A stretch of DNA of 64,000 bases from Flavobacterium gilvum (lineage in GTDB: Bacteria; Bacteroidota; Bacteroidia; Flavobacteriales; Flavobacteriaceae). The notes beneath the pieces are model-generated. The model was not told the origin of the DNA, made no database searches, and saw nothing but the letters and a program-made list of their open reading frames with translations. This document shows positions 16,447-24,921 of the stretch, piece after piece. The stretch is taken from contig NZ_CP017479.1 of NCBI RefSeq assembly GCF_001761465.1, positions 3,348,001 through 3,412,000 on the forward strand. Reading direction: 5' to 3'. The position numbers were made by a program, and so were the translations under genes. Position 1 is the stretch's first letter. The number at the start of each line of letters is the position of its first letter.

Positions 16447-16647
16447 GATTTATAATATTTAGTAAAAATAGAATACAAATAATAGATAACTTAGTTGTTC
16501 TTAATTAGTTATCATTTTATTTCTCTAGCTTGATCCTTATATGTTAACAATTTTGGTTATCACATCTTGTTAATTGCTGCTAATAGATTTCTGTCAAATC
16601 ATGTTTTGCCTGAGTAATCTATATTTTCAATAATTGGCTGATTCTAC

Positions 16648-16873
16648 GTGTAACGGTTACAAATGTGTTACGCTTGTTGTTACACATAAACTATTGAATT
16701 AAAATGATGTTACGGTTGTTACGGATAAAACCAAGCAGTAATATAATTTGATTTTTTTTAGGTACATTTCTTTAATGCTCCCGCGTACTAATTATAAAAA
16801 AGTGTAACAACCGTAACAACCCAATAATCATTAGAGTTTAAACCGTAACGAAAAGTGTAACGAATTCGTAACA
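16648..16873. repeat. Iteron-like repeats, probable origin of the element
   Basis: The string GTTAC or its complement GTAAC recurs at least nine times. Clear units are GTGTAACGGTTAC (16648-16660), GTGTTACGC (16666), GTTGTTACAC (16676), TGTTACGGTTGTTACGG (16708-16724), GTGTAACAACCGTAACAAC (16802-16820), ACCGTAACG (16842), GTGTAACG (16855) and CGTAACAAC (16867). GTTACGGTTGTTAC (16709-16722) and GTAACAACCGTAAC (16804-16817) are perfect inverted copies around an AT-rich stretch. The position next to the replication gene and the arrangement fit an origin where the primase/helicase or an initiator binds. Confidence 0.65.
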
Positions 16874-16883
16874 ACTGTAGCGA

Positions 16884-19250
16884 TTACTGTTTTTTAATCC
16901 AGTTTCTTGACCTTTGAATGTATTCAAAACCAAATTCATGTCTTTCGCTATTAAATTTATCCATCCACACATCAATAAATTTTTTGGTGTTCTTAATTGT
17001 AAATATTTTTTCATGTCGCATAGAATTTGAAGGATCGTTATACAGCTTTAAAAAATCAGAAACTTTAAAACTGTCATTTTCTATTAAAATTGACATAATT
17101 CTTTCAAATTCCTCTAATATAGCATCACTACTAAATTTTGCTTTGTAATTATCATTTGTCTTGTTGTAATCTGTTTTTATAATCCCCTTTTGCAAATAAA
17201 GTCTAACGCATCGGAACACGAAAGAATAAAACCGGTTCCATTCTTCGGAATCCCATTCTTCAAAAAAAGTACAATTAAATTCTATGTTCGGTGTGTGATC
17301 AATGTTATAGTAATTCGTAAACTTATATTCAATAAATCTCCAATTGGTGGAAGCGTTTTTCTCATCATAAGATACAATCCAATTTGTTGTAACCGCAAAT
17401 TTTGGTGTATCTTTAAACTTGATTGATTCGGCTTTCAATCCTTTTTTTTGCGCTGAAATATCGCCTGAAATAGCGGTGTATAAATCATCATACTTAAATC
17501 CGGGTGGTACGTCATCTATGATATAAACATTGTGTTTTTTATCAAGGTCATTAAATACAAAAGTATATCCGCTATCAAACTCTTTGCCACCCTTAATCAG
17601 AGCCATTTGAACCTCTTGTATGCCTTTTAAGAGCAAAGTTTTTCCTCGTCGTCCATTTCTTGCTTCATCATCTGCAAACATATCAGAAAGGACGGGACAA
17701 GGATTTTTGGTCATATTCTTATAGTTGTGGCACATAAAGCCAATCATGGTACAAAAACTCTCCACAATGTTTTTTTGGTCTTGTATAACCGCTTCTTTTT
17801 GTCCTATCGCTACCCTTGTTACAAAATGCTCAAACATTCCGACCTCATTGGTATACTGAAATTCGCGGCTCTGGATGTCGTGAGGCGAAAAAAAACCTTT
17901 TACTTCAGTGTAATTTTTTCTTTTCGGTTCAATATCGAGGAAGCTATCAAAATAGAAAAAACCATTTTTAAAAGGTAGTCCGAAAGAATTTTTCGTATCT
18001 TGATAGTAAATCAATTCTACAGGTGGAATTAATAAAAAACCTTGTTTAATCTTGTACAAAAAATCCCGTGCTATAGTGTCTGCAACTGTATCATATAAAA
18101 CCCCAAACTCGTTGATATTTTCTTTCAAAAACGAAACCGTATTGGTATTATGATGGAAAAAAATAACAACATTATTAGTATCTCTCAACAAAAGTGGTAT
18201 GTCATCTGGTGTCGAAATTCTCAAAAACTTTTCTTGAATAAAAAAATTGGCATACAACGAAGGAGAAGTATAAACCTTACCGTTTTGGTCAATGGTGTAA
18301 AATTTTTTGATTTCATTTTCAATCGCTGGCTTAACACATTCTTTTATCGAAAATTTTACAATATCAAACTCTGTATTATGAAACACGGCATCTTTACGAA
18401 CTACAATAGCATCATGTAAGCGCACGTAATCAACTAATTTATTTTCGATTGCACATCTTTCAATATATTCCTTTTCGTACTTTATAAGGTCATTAAAAAG
18501 CTTTCCTTTTTCATTAAATCGTTCCAGTGTACAAACCTTTTCAGCGTTTTCTCCAAAAATAGGCTTTAATTTTTTCAATATAGATTCCCTACTTTCTGTT
18601 CCTGTATGGTTTGCATTAAGTAAATAAGCTAAAGTTTTTTTAGAAATAATGGCGTAAATGTCTGAGTCCGGTTCAATTCTTAATTCTAAACAAAGAAATG
18701 TATAGAATGCCCGATAAATATCATACTCCTTTATTTCAAAAGGCAATTCCCCACGTAATACAGACGGTATATTTGTTAGCGGGTTATATTCTCTATGACC
18801 CACTATATTTACACCAAACGCTTCGTCTAAATCGCTGGTATATTCCCCGTTAAACTTCAAAACCATATACAAAACATATCTTTCGTACGCTTTCACACTA
18901 AATGGACAATAAGTTTCTCCTTTTGCTTTTGCCTCATCAACCTTTATATAATAATTTTCTAATTTGATAAGGTCGTTTCGAAAATATTTTGCATTTAATT
19001 TTTTGCCAGTGATATTGTAGTAAGAAACATATTTTACGTAGTCATTATTTCGTAACGGATTGCTATCCAAAAAATCAACAGCAGATAAAAATGTTTTATC
19101 CCGCTTGGTGTGAAATGATGGTCTATTACACGCATCGCGAAAAGTAAATTGTTCTTTTCGGCTTTTGCTCTCTAATTGGATTCTATTTGTAAACTCCAAT
19201 TGCCAGGCACTCATTACATCGGAACTCCCTTTTTCGATTTTCTTATCCAT
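16884..19250 (-). CDS. Primase/superfamily 3 helicase replication protein
   Basis: A 788-residue replication protein of the kind found on phages, plasmids and integrative elements. The helicase core is in the second half: Walker A NGRRGKTLLL near residue 535, Walker B VYIIDDVPPG near 580, and KFAVTTNW (motif C with the sensor asparagine) near 615. The first half, with IKEYDIYRAFYTF and a long charged region, may hold the priming function, but no classic primase motif is certain. Its ATG overlaps the stop of the 101-residue gene by eight bases, so translation is coupled. Iteron-like repeats follow its stop codon. It should unwind and replicate the excised element. Confidence 0.8.
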   Translation of the reverse strand: MDKKIEKGSSDVMSAWQLEFTNRIQLESKSRKEQFTFRDACNRPSFHTKRDKTFLSAVDFLDSNPLRNNDYVKYVSYYNITGKKLNAKYFRNDLIKLENYYIKVDEAKAKGETYCPFSVKAYERYVLYMVLKFNGEYTSDLDEAFGVNIVGHREYNPLTNIPSVLRGELPFEIKEYDIYRAFYTFLCLELRIEPDSDIYAIISKKTLAYLLNANHTGTESRESILKKLKPIFGENAEKVCTLERFNEKGKLFNDLIKYEKEYIERCAIENKLVDYVRLHDAIVVRKDAVFHNTEFDIVKFSIKECVKPAIENEIKKFYTIDQNGKVYTSPSLYANFFIQEKFLRISTPDDIPLLLRDTNNVVIFFHHNTNTVSFLKENINEFGVLYDTVADTIARDFLYKIKQGFLLIPPVELIYYQDTKNSFGLPFKNGFFYFDSFLDIEPKRKNYTEVKGFFSPHDIQSREFQYTNEVGMFEHFVTRVAIGQKEAVIQDQKNIVESFCTMIGFMCHNYKNMTKNPCPVLSDMFADDEARNGRRGKTLLLKGIQEVQMALIKGGKEFDSGYTFVFNDLDKKHNVYIIDDVPPGFKYDDLYTAISGDISAQKKGLKAESIKFKDTPKFAVTTNWIVSYDEKNASTNWRFIEYKFTNYYNIDHTPNIEFNCTFFEEWDSEEWNRFYSFVFRCVRLYLQKGIIKTDYNKTNDNYKAKFSSDAILEEFERIMSILIENDSFKVSDFLKLYNDPSNSMRHEKIFTIKNTKKFIDVWMDKFNSERHEFGFEYIQRSRNWIKKQ

Positions 19251-19548
19251 TGCCTAATTTTTTATGATTAAACTGTGGAAACAAATCGGAGTTTGTGGTT
19301 AAATACCAAGCTTTGAAGCCTGTTAACTTGCAAATCTTCTTTTCGACTTCAAAAAGCAAACCTTGCTTTACTAAATCTTTTTTGTATCTGCATATAGATA
19401 CTGCAGTAGCATCAGTCACCATTGAAGTAGTGACACTGTGAACCTTTAAATAGTGAAATATTGTTTTCTTTTGGACTTTACTTTTTGTATTTTTGTCCTC
19501 TTGAATTGACAAATTAATTTCAAGGCCGTGGGGGGTAATAATTTCCAT
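19243..19548 (-). CDS. Small winged-helix-like protein coupled to the helicase
   Basis: A 101-residue protein. The central part, TSMVTDATAVSICRYKKDLVKQGLLFEVEKK, looks like a winged-helix DNA-binding domain (helix, recognition helix, then a strand pair), but the assignment is tentative. The C-terminus reads KAWYLTTNSDLFPQF. Its stop overlaps the start of the primase/helicase gene, and it lies six bases after the excisionase-like gene. Similar small genes precede replication genes in other Bacteroidota elements. It could load the helicase or control replication. Confidence 0.6.
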   Translation of the reverse strand: MEIITPHGLEINLSIQEDKNTKSKVQKKTIFHYLKVHSVTTSMVTDATAVSICRYKKDLVKQGLLFEVEKKICKLTGFKAWYLTTNSDLFPQFNHKKLGNG

Positions 19549-19554
19549 GGCCTT

Positions 19555-19848
19555 TTATCTTTTATATTTTAAAGATTTCACTTCTGAAAGTCCTTTTTCG
19601 AATTGGGATTCGTCAATAAGGATTCTCCGCCCAATTTTTTCGGCATCAATAATTCCCCTTTTTATGTAATTCCTAATAGTTCCTTCTGAAAGGCTATTCC
19701 TCTTGGCCGTTACCTTTACGGAATGCCTTATGTTTTCGGGTTTTGTTTCATGGGTTAGTTCTATTAGTACCTCTTTCATCCATCTTTTAGCAATAGGCTC
19801 AAATTTGGATAGTAACGTATTAAATAACGATTGTTCTTGAAAGTCCAT
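19555..19848 (-). CDS. Excisionase-like helix-turn-helix protein
   Basis: A 97-residue protein. Its C-terminal half has the MerR/excisionase pattern: RNSLSEGTIRNYIKRGIIDAEKIGRRILIDESQFEKGL, i.e. a helix-turn-helix, a GI-type turn, the beta-wing GRRILI and a final helix. Such proteins bend att DNA and steer the tyrosine recombinase toward excision. The N-terminal 45 residues are an acidic helical extension. It is followed six bases later by the 101-residue gene and lies downstream of the integrase and cargo gene on the same strand. Confidence 0.78.
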   Translation of the reverse strand: MDFQEQSLFNTLLSKFEPIAKRWMKEVLIELTHETKPENIRHSVKVTAKRNSLSEGTIRNYIKRGIIDAEKIGRRILIDESQFEKGLSEVKSLKYKR

Positions 19849-19940
19849 AGTTTCTTTTTTGGTTAAACAATGGACTTATTAAATCAAACAGTAACTGGTT
19901 GCGTAATGGTTGCGCCTCATAAATATTTAATAAGAGGCGC

Positions 19941-20954
19941 TTAATCAGATAGTTCGTTTGTTAAAAAATCTATATCATTTTCAATTTTAGTAATTGATTT
20001 AGAATATTTGGATTTCATAAATGGAATAATTAATTTAAGTTTTTTTATAGGGTAATCATTTACATTATTTATTCTCTTCGTTGCAATATGGTATTTATTT
20101 TTAAAGCTTTTAACAGTCGTATTAATGTTATTATCCTCTAAAAATGAATTCATTCTTTCCTTTTTTGTTTTTCCATCCGAAAGTGATTCTGTTTCGTCTG
20201 CATAATAAAAGATAGTTGCCCACTCCATTATGCTAAACGTTTGATCCGAATCATTATTAAGTTTTTCAGGCTCTATCAAATGATTACTAATTTTTTCTAA
20301 ATAATTTATTTCAAGATCTAAAAAATTTGTATTTTTAAATAAAGTAAATTTTAACAAAGCCCTAAGCCATTTATCAATTGATTTTTTCTGCTCAATTATC
20401 GACTCTTTTGAAATAACATCTTCAAATTGTAGCAAGTTATTTCTTCGTATAGAGCTTTCTACTTCAGTTAAATTATGCTCAATTACTCTATTTTTTATCT
20501 TTATTTCTAATGCTTTTGGAGCTTCAGATTTTGGAAATCTTAGAGTTTTGCTATTTAAATTGTGCCTTGAAGTCAAAGAGTAAAAAATTGCCATTATTTT
20601 TACTGTATCAGTTTCAGAATAGAAACCCTGAGAATATGCACTAATTAAATATTTTTCTAAGTCTATATCCTTTTCATGAATCAAACCAATCATTTTTAAA
20701 AAACTAAGAGCTTGTTTCAAAAAATCTATATCCGTTATATAACTTATAATGTAGCATAAACATTGAATTCTTTGGAGTACAGTAACTTCCTCTCCATCAT
20801 AAAAATTTTTTTCATCTTTAAAATTTATCCCACCATTGAACCCCCCAAGACACCATACTAGACCATAAAAAATATCTTCATTAGAATAATTTTCATCTCT
20901 ATTGTCAATATCAATTAATTCAAAATCTTTGGTTTTTGGTTGGTTGTTTTCCAT
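19941..20954 (-). CDS. Unknown 337-residue cargo protein
   Basis: A soluble, strongly charged and mainly helical protein that I do not recognise. The N-terminus is acidic, with a short glycine-rich aromatic motif (YGLVWCLGGFNGGINF near residues 30-45). The C-terminus has SLSDGKTKKERMNSFLEDNN and many lysines. No catalytic or membrane motifs are visible. It lies between integrase and excisionase, a common cargo or accessory slot in integrative elements. It is 92 bases from the excisionase gene and 96 from the integrase. Confidence 0.6.
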   Translation of the reverse strand: MENNQPKTKDFELIDIDNRDENYSNEDIFYGLVWCLGGFNGGINFKDEKNFYDGEEVTVLQRIQCLCYIISYITDIDFLKQALSFLKMIGLIHEKDIDLEKYLISAYSQGFYSETDTVKIMAIFYSLTSRHNLNSKTLRFPKSEAPKALEIKIKNRVIEHNLTEVESSIRRNNLLQFEDVISKESIIEQKKSIDKWLRALLKFTLFKNTNFLDLEINYLEKISNHLIEPEKLNNDSDQTFSIMEWATIFYYADETESLSDGKTKKERMNSFLEDNNINTTVKSFKNKYHIATKRINNVNDYPIKKLKLIIPFMKSKYSKSITKIENDIDFLTNELSD

Positions 20955-21050
20955 AAATATTTTTTATATAATACTTAAATTATGTTTTGATGATAACCGT
21001 TTACGCGCCAAATCATTCTTGCCTTTCTTGTGGACAATTATTTATTTATT

Positions 21051-22328
21051 TTAATTTATTTTCTTTAAAGGAATTTCGATACTAAAAACATCATCCATTG
21101 CCTCTTTGGTTTGTTCATCATCCACTTGGTAATATTTATTTAAGGTGGCCATGTCCTTATGTCCTGTGGCTCTTGCAATTAATTTGTCAGAAACTCCTTT
21201 CCTTTTCATCATTGTGATGAAGGTTCTCCTGGCGGTGTGCGTTGTGATTCTGTTATAGATAAAGTCCTCAGAACGTTCTATTTCTCGACCTCGATTGGTT
21301 GTTTTTTCTATTTTGTTTGAAAATTCCATTTCCTCAAATGCTTTTTTCAAATATTGATTTTGTTTTTGATTGGCAATTAACGGTAATTCGTAATCGTACT
21401 TGGTTAAAATATATTTTGATAGTGTGGTTAATGGGATATTACGGGGCTCTTTGAAAACGCCTTTTTCTTCTTTCAATACAATATGCGTATCAGTCACATT
21501 GCTTTTTGAAATAAGTGAGAGTTCGCCAAATCTCATTCCGGTAACGCAAGCAAACACAAAAACATCCCGCACACGCTCCAAACTTTTTGACTTGAAAGTG
21601 TGGTTCATTATTTTGTTTAAGTCATCAATAGTCAAAGCAATTTGACTGGTAGCGGTTTCCTTAATTATGTCTTTTCCACTTTCATTTTTATTGAATTTCT
21701 TAAACTTTTCGTTATAGGTATATTTCCTATCAATAGCCCAATTCATGAAGGTTTTGAAGAAAACAACATTTCTCAAATAGGTGTTATTTACGTGCTTTAA
21801 GGTATTTAGGGAATAATCTGTAAATTCAGCATGAAACTTCTCGTCAATGCGATTGAATGTAAGAGGGTAATTTTTAGCAATCTCAAACCTTTCGAGAATA
21901 TTTTTTATATTCTGGTACCTTGTTTTGGTTCCAGCAGTCCATTCAAGTTTGCCTGCTTTCTCATTGAAAAAAGTATCATAGGCCTCAAAAAATACGTTCT
22001 TTCCTTTCGGGGTTCTTTTAAATTCTTCATCAAATACCTTTTTGAGGGTGTCTGCTGTGAAAGGCTCATTTATCTTTTTGCGTTCGGTTTCCGTTTTTTG
22101 CATCAAATCGGAATACCTATTTAATTGGATTTTGATTGATTCCACAAATTCGGCTTTGTTCTTTCCATTCAGAAAAGGGAATTTGTTTTGTGCATCCCAG
22201 TTTTTAGGGTGGATTTTTTCGCCAGTTGAATAGATAAATTTTTTATCTTCGTCTTTGAAGAAACAAGTAAAGTAGATTAATGTTTCTTTTTGGGAATTGG
22301 GTTCTTTTAGTTTAAAGGTGTACTTCAT
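21051..22328 (-). CDS. Tyrosine recombinase (integrase)
   Basis: A 425-residue phage-type integrase. An N-terminal arm-binding SAM-like part is followed by a catalytic domain with TGMRFGEL (first arginine, near residue 264), HTARRTF (histidine and second arginine, near 364), GHKDMATL (second histidine) and NKYYQV with the nucleophilic tyrosine near 399. It should cut and rejoin att sites in concert with the excisionase-like protein. The frame is open to a TTG at 22349, but the ATG at 22328 gives the usual MKYTFKLKEP start and is preferred. It is the last gene before the probable right end of the element. Confidence 0.93.
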   Translation of the reverse strand: MKYTFKLKEPNSQKETLIYFTCFFKDEDKKFIYSTGEKIHPKNWDAQNKFPFLNGKNKAEFVESIKIQLNRYSDLMQKTETERKKINEPFTADTLKKVFDEEFKRTPKGKNVFFEAYDTFFNEKAGKLEWTAGTKTRYQNIKNILERFEIAKNYPLTFNRIDEKFHAEFTDYSLNTLKHVNNTYLRNVVFFKTFMNWAIDRKYTYNEKFKKFNKNESGKDIIKETATSQIALTIDDLNKIMNHTFKSKSLERVRDVFVFACVTGMRFGELSLISKSNVTDTHIVLKEEKGVFKEPRNIPLTTLSKYILTKYDYELPLIANQKQNQYLKKAFEEMEFSNKIEKTTNRGREIERSEDFIYNRITTHTARRTFITMMKRKGVSDKLIARATGHKDMATLNKYYQVDDEQTKEAMDDVFSIEIPLKKIN

Positions 22329-22508
22329 AGATGTGGAATTTAACTGCAAAAAACGGGTGCCATTTTAGGTGCCATTTTTGTTATAATTCGTTATAAAATC
22401 ATTATATAAACAAATATAAACATTCCCAACGGGAAGACGTAAAGTTATCATAAGTTGTTTATTAACAAGTAAATGAATGATAACTAGCCTTAATACTTCT
22501 GCGTTCAC

Positions 22509-22545
22509 AAAAGCCTTGTAATCTATTGATTATGAGGCTTTTTTG
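22509..22545 (+). terminator. Imperfect hairpin with T-run
   Basis: AAAGCCTTGTAATC, loop TATT, GATTATGAGGCTTT form a 14-base stem with two mismatches, followed by TTTTG. It could be a terminator of the original chromosomal neighbour or part of the attachment region. Confidence 0.5.
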
Positions 22546-22576
22546 TTTATGGTTGCCAGTTTAGTTGCTTTTTTGT

Positions 22577-22678
22577 GGATCAAGAGCAAAAGTTGGGGAT
22601 TAAGCAAAAATATTGGATAATCTAAATAAGAAGAAATCAATTTTTCTGGGATCAGGAGCAAAAGTTGGGGATTAAGCA
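22577..22678 (+). repeat. Two 30-base direct repeats around the att-like copy
   Basis: GGATCAAGAGCAAAAGTTGG... at 22577-22606 recurs at 22649-22678 with one mismatch (A to G at the seventh base). The 42 bases between them contain the right 25-base att-like copy, ending exactly at the second repeat. Confidence 0.85.
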
Positions 22679-22762
22679 TAATTTATGCATAGATCCTATA
22701 TAACTTATATGTTTTAAAACAATGAGTTCTACAAAAATTTCATATTTTAGATTAAAAAAAAT

Positions 22763-23227
22763 ATGAAAACACTAAATCAATGGTTTGACGAATATGCTGT
22801 AAGTCATCAAAATCCACAAAACAAAGCCATACATTATATCTGTGTACCTGCAATTTTCTTTTCGATTGTAGGGTTGTTAATGAGCATTCCAAGTGGATTT
22901 TTGAATAATTTACTAGGGTTTAACCAACCAATAATAGAAAATTGGGCGGCCGTAATTTTAATTTTCGTGTTGCTGTTTTACCTCCGGCTCTCTGTTGCAA
23001 TGGCTGCCAAAATAACTGTTTTTTCAATTTTATGTTTAACAATCAATTATTACATCGGGCAATTGCTGACACTTTGGTTTTTTTCCCTTAGCGTCTTTGT
23101 TATAGCTTGGATTGGACAATTTTACGGACATAAAATTGAGGGCAAAAAACCTTCTTTCCTAAAAGACATTCAATTCTTACTGATTGGTCCTGCATGGGTT
23201 GTTCATAATATATTTTCAAAAAAATAA
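22763..23227 (+). CDS. Mpo1/DUF962-family membrane protein
   Basis: A 154-residue membrane protein of the Mpo1 (YGL010w, DUF962) family. The N-terminal WFDEYAVSHQNPQNKAIHYI pattern and the C-terminal FYGHKIEGKKPSFLKDIQFL pattern are diagnostic, with four hydrophobic segments between. In yeast the family protein is an iron-dependent dioxygenase that shortens 2-hydroxy fatty acids; the conserved histidines (in SHQNP, IHYI and GHK) are present here. The lipid substrate in this organism is unknown. It is the first chromosomal gene right of the island. Confidence 0.85.
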   Translation: MKTLNQWFDEYAVSHQNPQNKAIHYICVPAIFFSIVGLLMSIPSGFLNNLLGFNQPIIENWAAVILIFVLLFYLRLSVAMAAKITVFSILCLTINYYIGQLLTLWFFSLSVFVIAWIGQFYGHKIEGKKPSFLKDIQFLLIGPAWVVHNIFSKK

Positions 23228-23337
23228 ATACAATCACAAAATTCAACATTCTAAAAACCAATAAATTACATATTTTTTCATTATCTTTATGAGTCCTTTT
23301 ATTTTGTAATTAATATTAATTTAACTTGAAATATAAA

Positions 23338-24288
23338 ATGGAAAACAAAAAGATAATCACCGTTTTTGGTGCAACAGGAGCACAAGGCGGAGGACTTGCC
23401 AGAGCAATTTTAACTGACAAAAACAGTGAATTTACAGTAAGAGTTGTAACCCGAGATGCCAATTCTGATAAATCCAAAGCATTCTTGCAATTGGGTGCCG
23501 AAGTTGTCGAAGCAAATATTGACGATATTAAGAGTATCAAAAATGCAATTACAGGTGCCTATGGTGCTTATTTTGTTACTTTTTTTTGGGATCATTTCTC
23601 AGTTGACAAAGAATTGCAGGAAGTAAACAACTTTATTGAAGCTGCAAGAGAATCCCATTTGAAACACATTATTTGGTCAACACTTGAGGACACCAGAAAC
23701 TGGATGCGATTGGACGATGACAGAATGCCCACCTTACACGGCAAATACAAAGTTCCTCACTTTGACGGTAAGGGAGAAGCCGATCACTACTTTAGAGAAG
23801 CAGAGTTGCCTACCACATTTTTAAGAACTTCTTTTTACTGGGACAATTTTATACATTTTGGTATGGGGCCTCAAAAAGGAGAAGACGGCAACTATTATAT
23901 TGCATTCCCGATGGATGATAAAAAATTGCCAGCAATAGCAGCCGAAGACATTGGTAAATGTGCTTATGGTGTTTTCAAAAAAGGCAACGAACTTATTGGA
24001 AAAACTGTGGGTATCGCCGGAGAAAAACTCAGTGGAGATGAAATGGCCGAAAAACTATCTAAAGCCTTAAACAAAAAAGTACTTTTTAATCGCGTAACCC
24101 CAGAAGCGTATCGAAATTTTGGTTTCCCGGGTGCCGATGATTTAGGCAACATGTTTCAGTTTAAAAGGGATTTCAATGATGATTTTAACAATGCGAGAAA
24201 TGAAATTTTTGCAAAAGAATTAAACCCCGAACTACAAAATTTTGATATGTGGCTTTCTGCCAATGCCTCCCGAATTCCGATTGAATAA
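23338..24288 (+). CDS. NmrA-like NAD(P)-binding protein
   Basis: A 316-residue Rossmann-fold protein. The N-terminal dinucleotide motif TVFGATGAQGGGLARAIL is typical of NmrA/HSCARG-type atypical short-chain dehydrogenases, which often sense NADP(H) redox state rather than catalyse oxidation. The family pattern continues with FVTFFWDHFS and TFLRTSFYWDNF. The frame is open to a TTG at 23326, but the ATG at 23338 starts directly with the Rossmann strand. It is monocistronic and is followed by a strong hairpin terminator at 24413. Confidence 0.86.
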   Translation: MENKKIITVFGATGAQGGGLARAILTDKNSEFTVRVVTRDANSDKSKAFLQLGAEVVEANIDDIKSIKNAITGAYGAYFVTFFWDHFSVDKELQEVNNFIEAARESHLKHIIWSTLEDTRNWMRLDDDRMPTLHGKYKVPHFDGKGEADHYFREAELPTTFLRTSFYWDNFIHFGMGPQKGEDGNYYIAFPMDDKKLPAIAAEDIGKCAYGVFKKGNELIGKTVGIAGEKLSGDEMAEKLSKALNKKVLFNRVTPEAYRNFGFPGADDLGNMFQFKRDFNDDFNNARNEIFAKELNPELQNFDMWLSANASRIPIE

Positions 24289-24412
24289 AAGCAATACCAA
24301 AATTGTTACTTAAAAAAAGTTTCTAAAATCTCAACAAATAAACCTTATAGACCAAATTCAACTTTTCGGGTAAAACTTAGCAAACATTTCTAGATTCTAT
24401 CTGTAAAAAAGT

Positions 24413-24445
24413 AAAGACGCAAAAAATTGATTTTTTTGCGTCTTT
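24413..24445 (+). terminator. Hairpin terminator
   Basis: A perfect 14-base stem: AAAGACGCAAAAAA (24413-24426) pairs with TTTTTTGCGTCTTT (24432-24445), followed by GTTTTTTA. It ends the NmrA-like gene. Confidence 0.85.
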
Positions 24446-24921
24446 GTTTTTTATAATAAATTCAACTCAGACAAAACAGATTATTAAACAGTTACATTTT
24501 TCTGAAGTTTTATCAAATTTATCTATAATCGTTGTTATAAAAAAATAAATTATAGAATATAATATTCATTATTATACTATTTTAAAATACTTTACCGAAA
24601 GTATAAATTTAAATAAAAACCCAAATACAACCCAAATATAACTCCTTAACAATCAAATATTAAATAAATACTTTATATAAAATAATTTAAATATTTTGTT
24701 TTAAACAATATAAAATAAAATTTTTATCATTTTTTAATCAAAAACTAATTGATACAGACCTTATGAATGATATAACTAAAGTGCCAAGTTTACCTATTAT
24801 CGATTAATAATAATGCTTTGCAGAGAAGTATTCTTTTGAAATGAATTTCAGCGTTTATAAGGTTTGTCAAGCCAAATAAAAGCTATAAATTAGCACCTTA
24901 AATATTTATAATTAAGAACAA
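24446..24921. other. AT-rich intergenic region before gcvT
   Basis: About 480 bases with no open frame of note and no recognised structured RNA. The middle (24530-24750) is extremely AT-rich with long A and T runs. The gcvT promoter is presumably near the right end, but no clear TAnnTTTG box was found. Confidence 0.5.

Larger units (their letters stand above)
652..22648. mobile_element. Candidate 22-kb integrative element
   Basis: The proposed limits are the direct repeats AAATAAGAAGAAATCAATTT-T-A-CTG at 652-676 and the same string with T for A at 22624-22648 (21 identical bases, one mismatch, then CTG). A tyrosine recombinase gene ends about 300 bases inside the right copy. Between the repeats lie an excisionase-like gene, a primase/helicase with iteron-like repeats, and cargo genes with no core functions. 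To the right of the repeat the gene content switches abruptly to housekeeping genes. The integrase and cargo are solid evidence of a mobile element. The exact ends are an inference from the repeat pair, and the left end could lie outside the window. Confidence 0.5.
22350..22762. other. Right-end region of the island
   Basis: No gene is seen in this stretch. It holds a near-duplicate GTGCCATTTT pair at the integrase start (22349-22371), an imperfect hairpin with a T-run (22509-22545), two 30-base direct repeats (22577-22606, 22649-22678), and between them the right copy of the att-like repeat (22624-22648). The transition from mobile to core genes lies here. Confidence 0.6.

Noticed and set aside
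22509..22545. tRNA gene fragment as integration target
   Set aside because: The hairpin does not extend to a cloverleaf and lacks T-arm sequence; it looks like a terminator.
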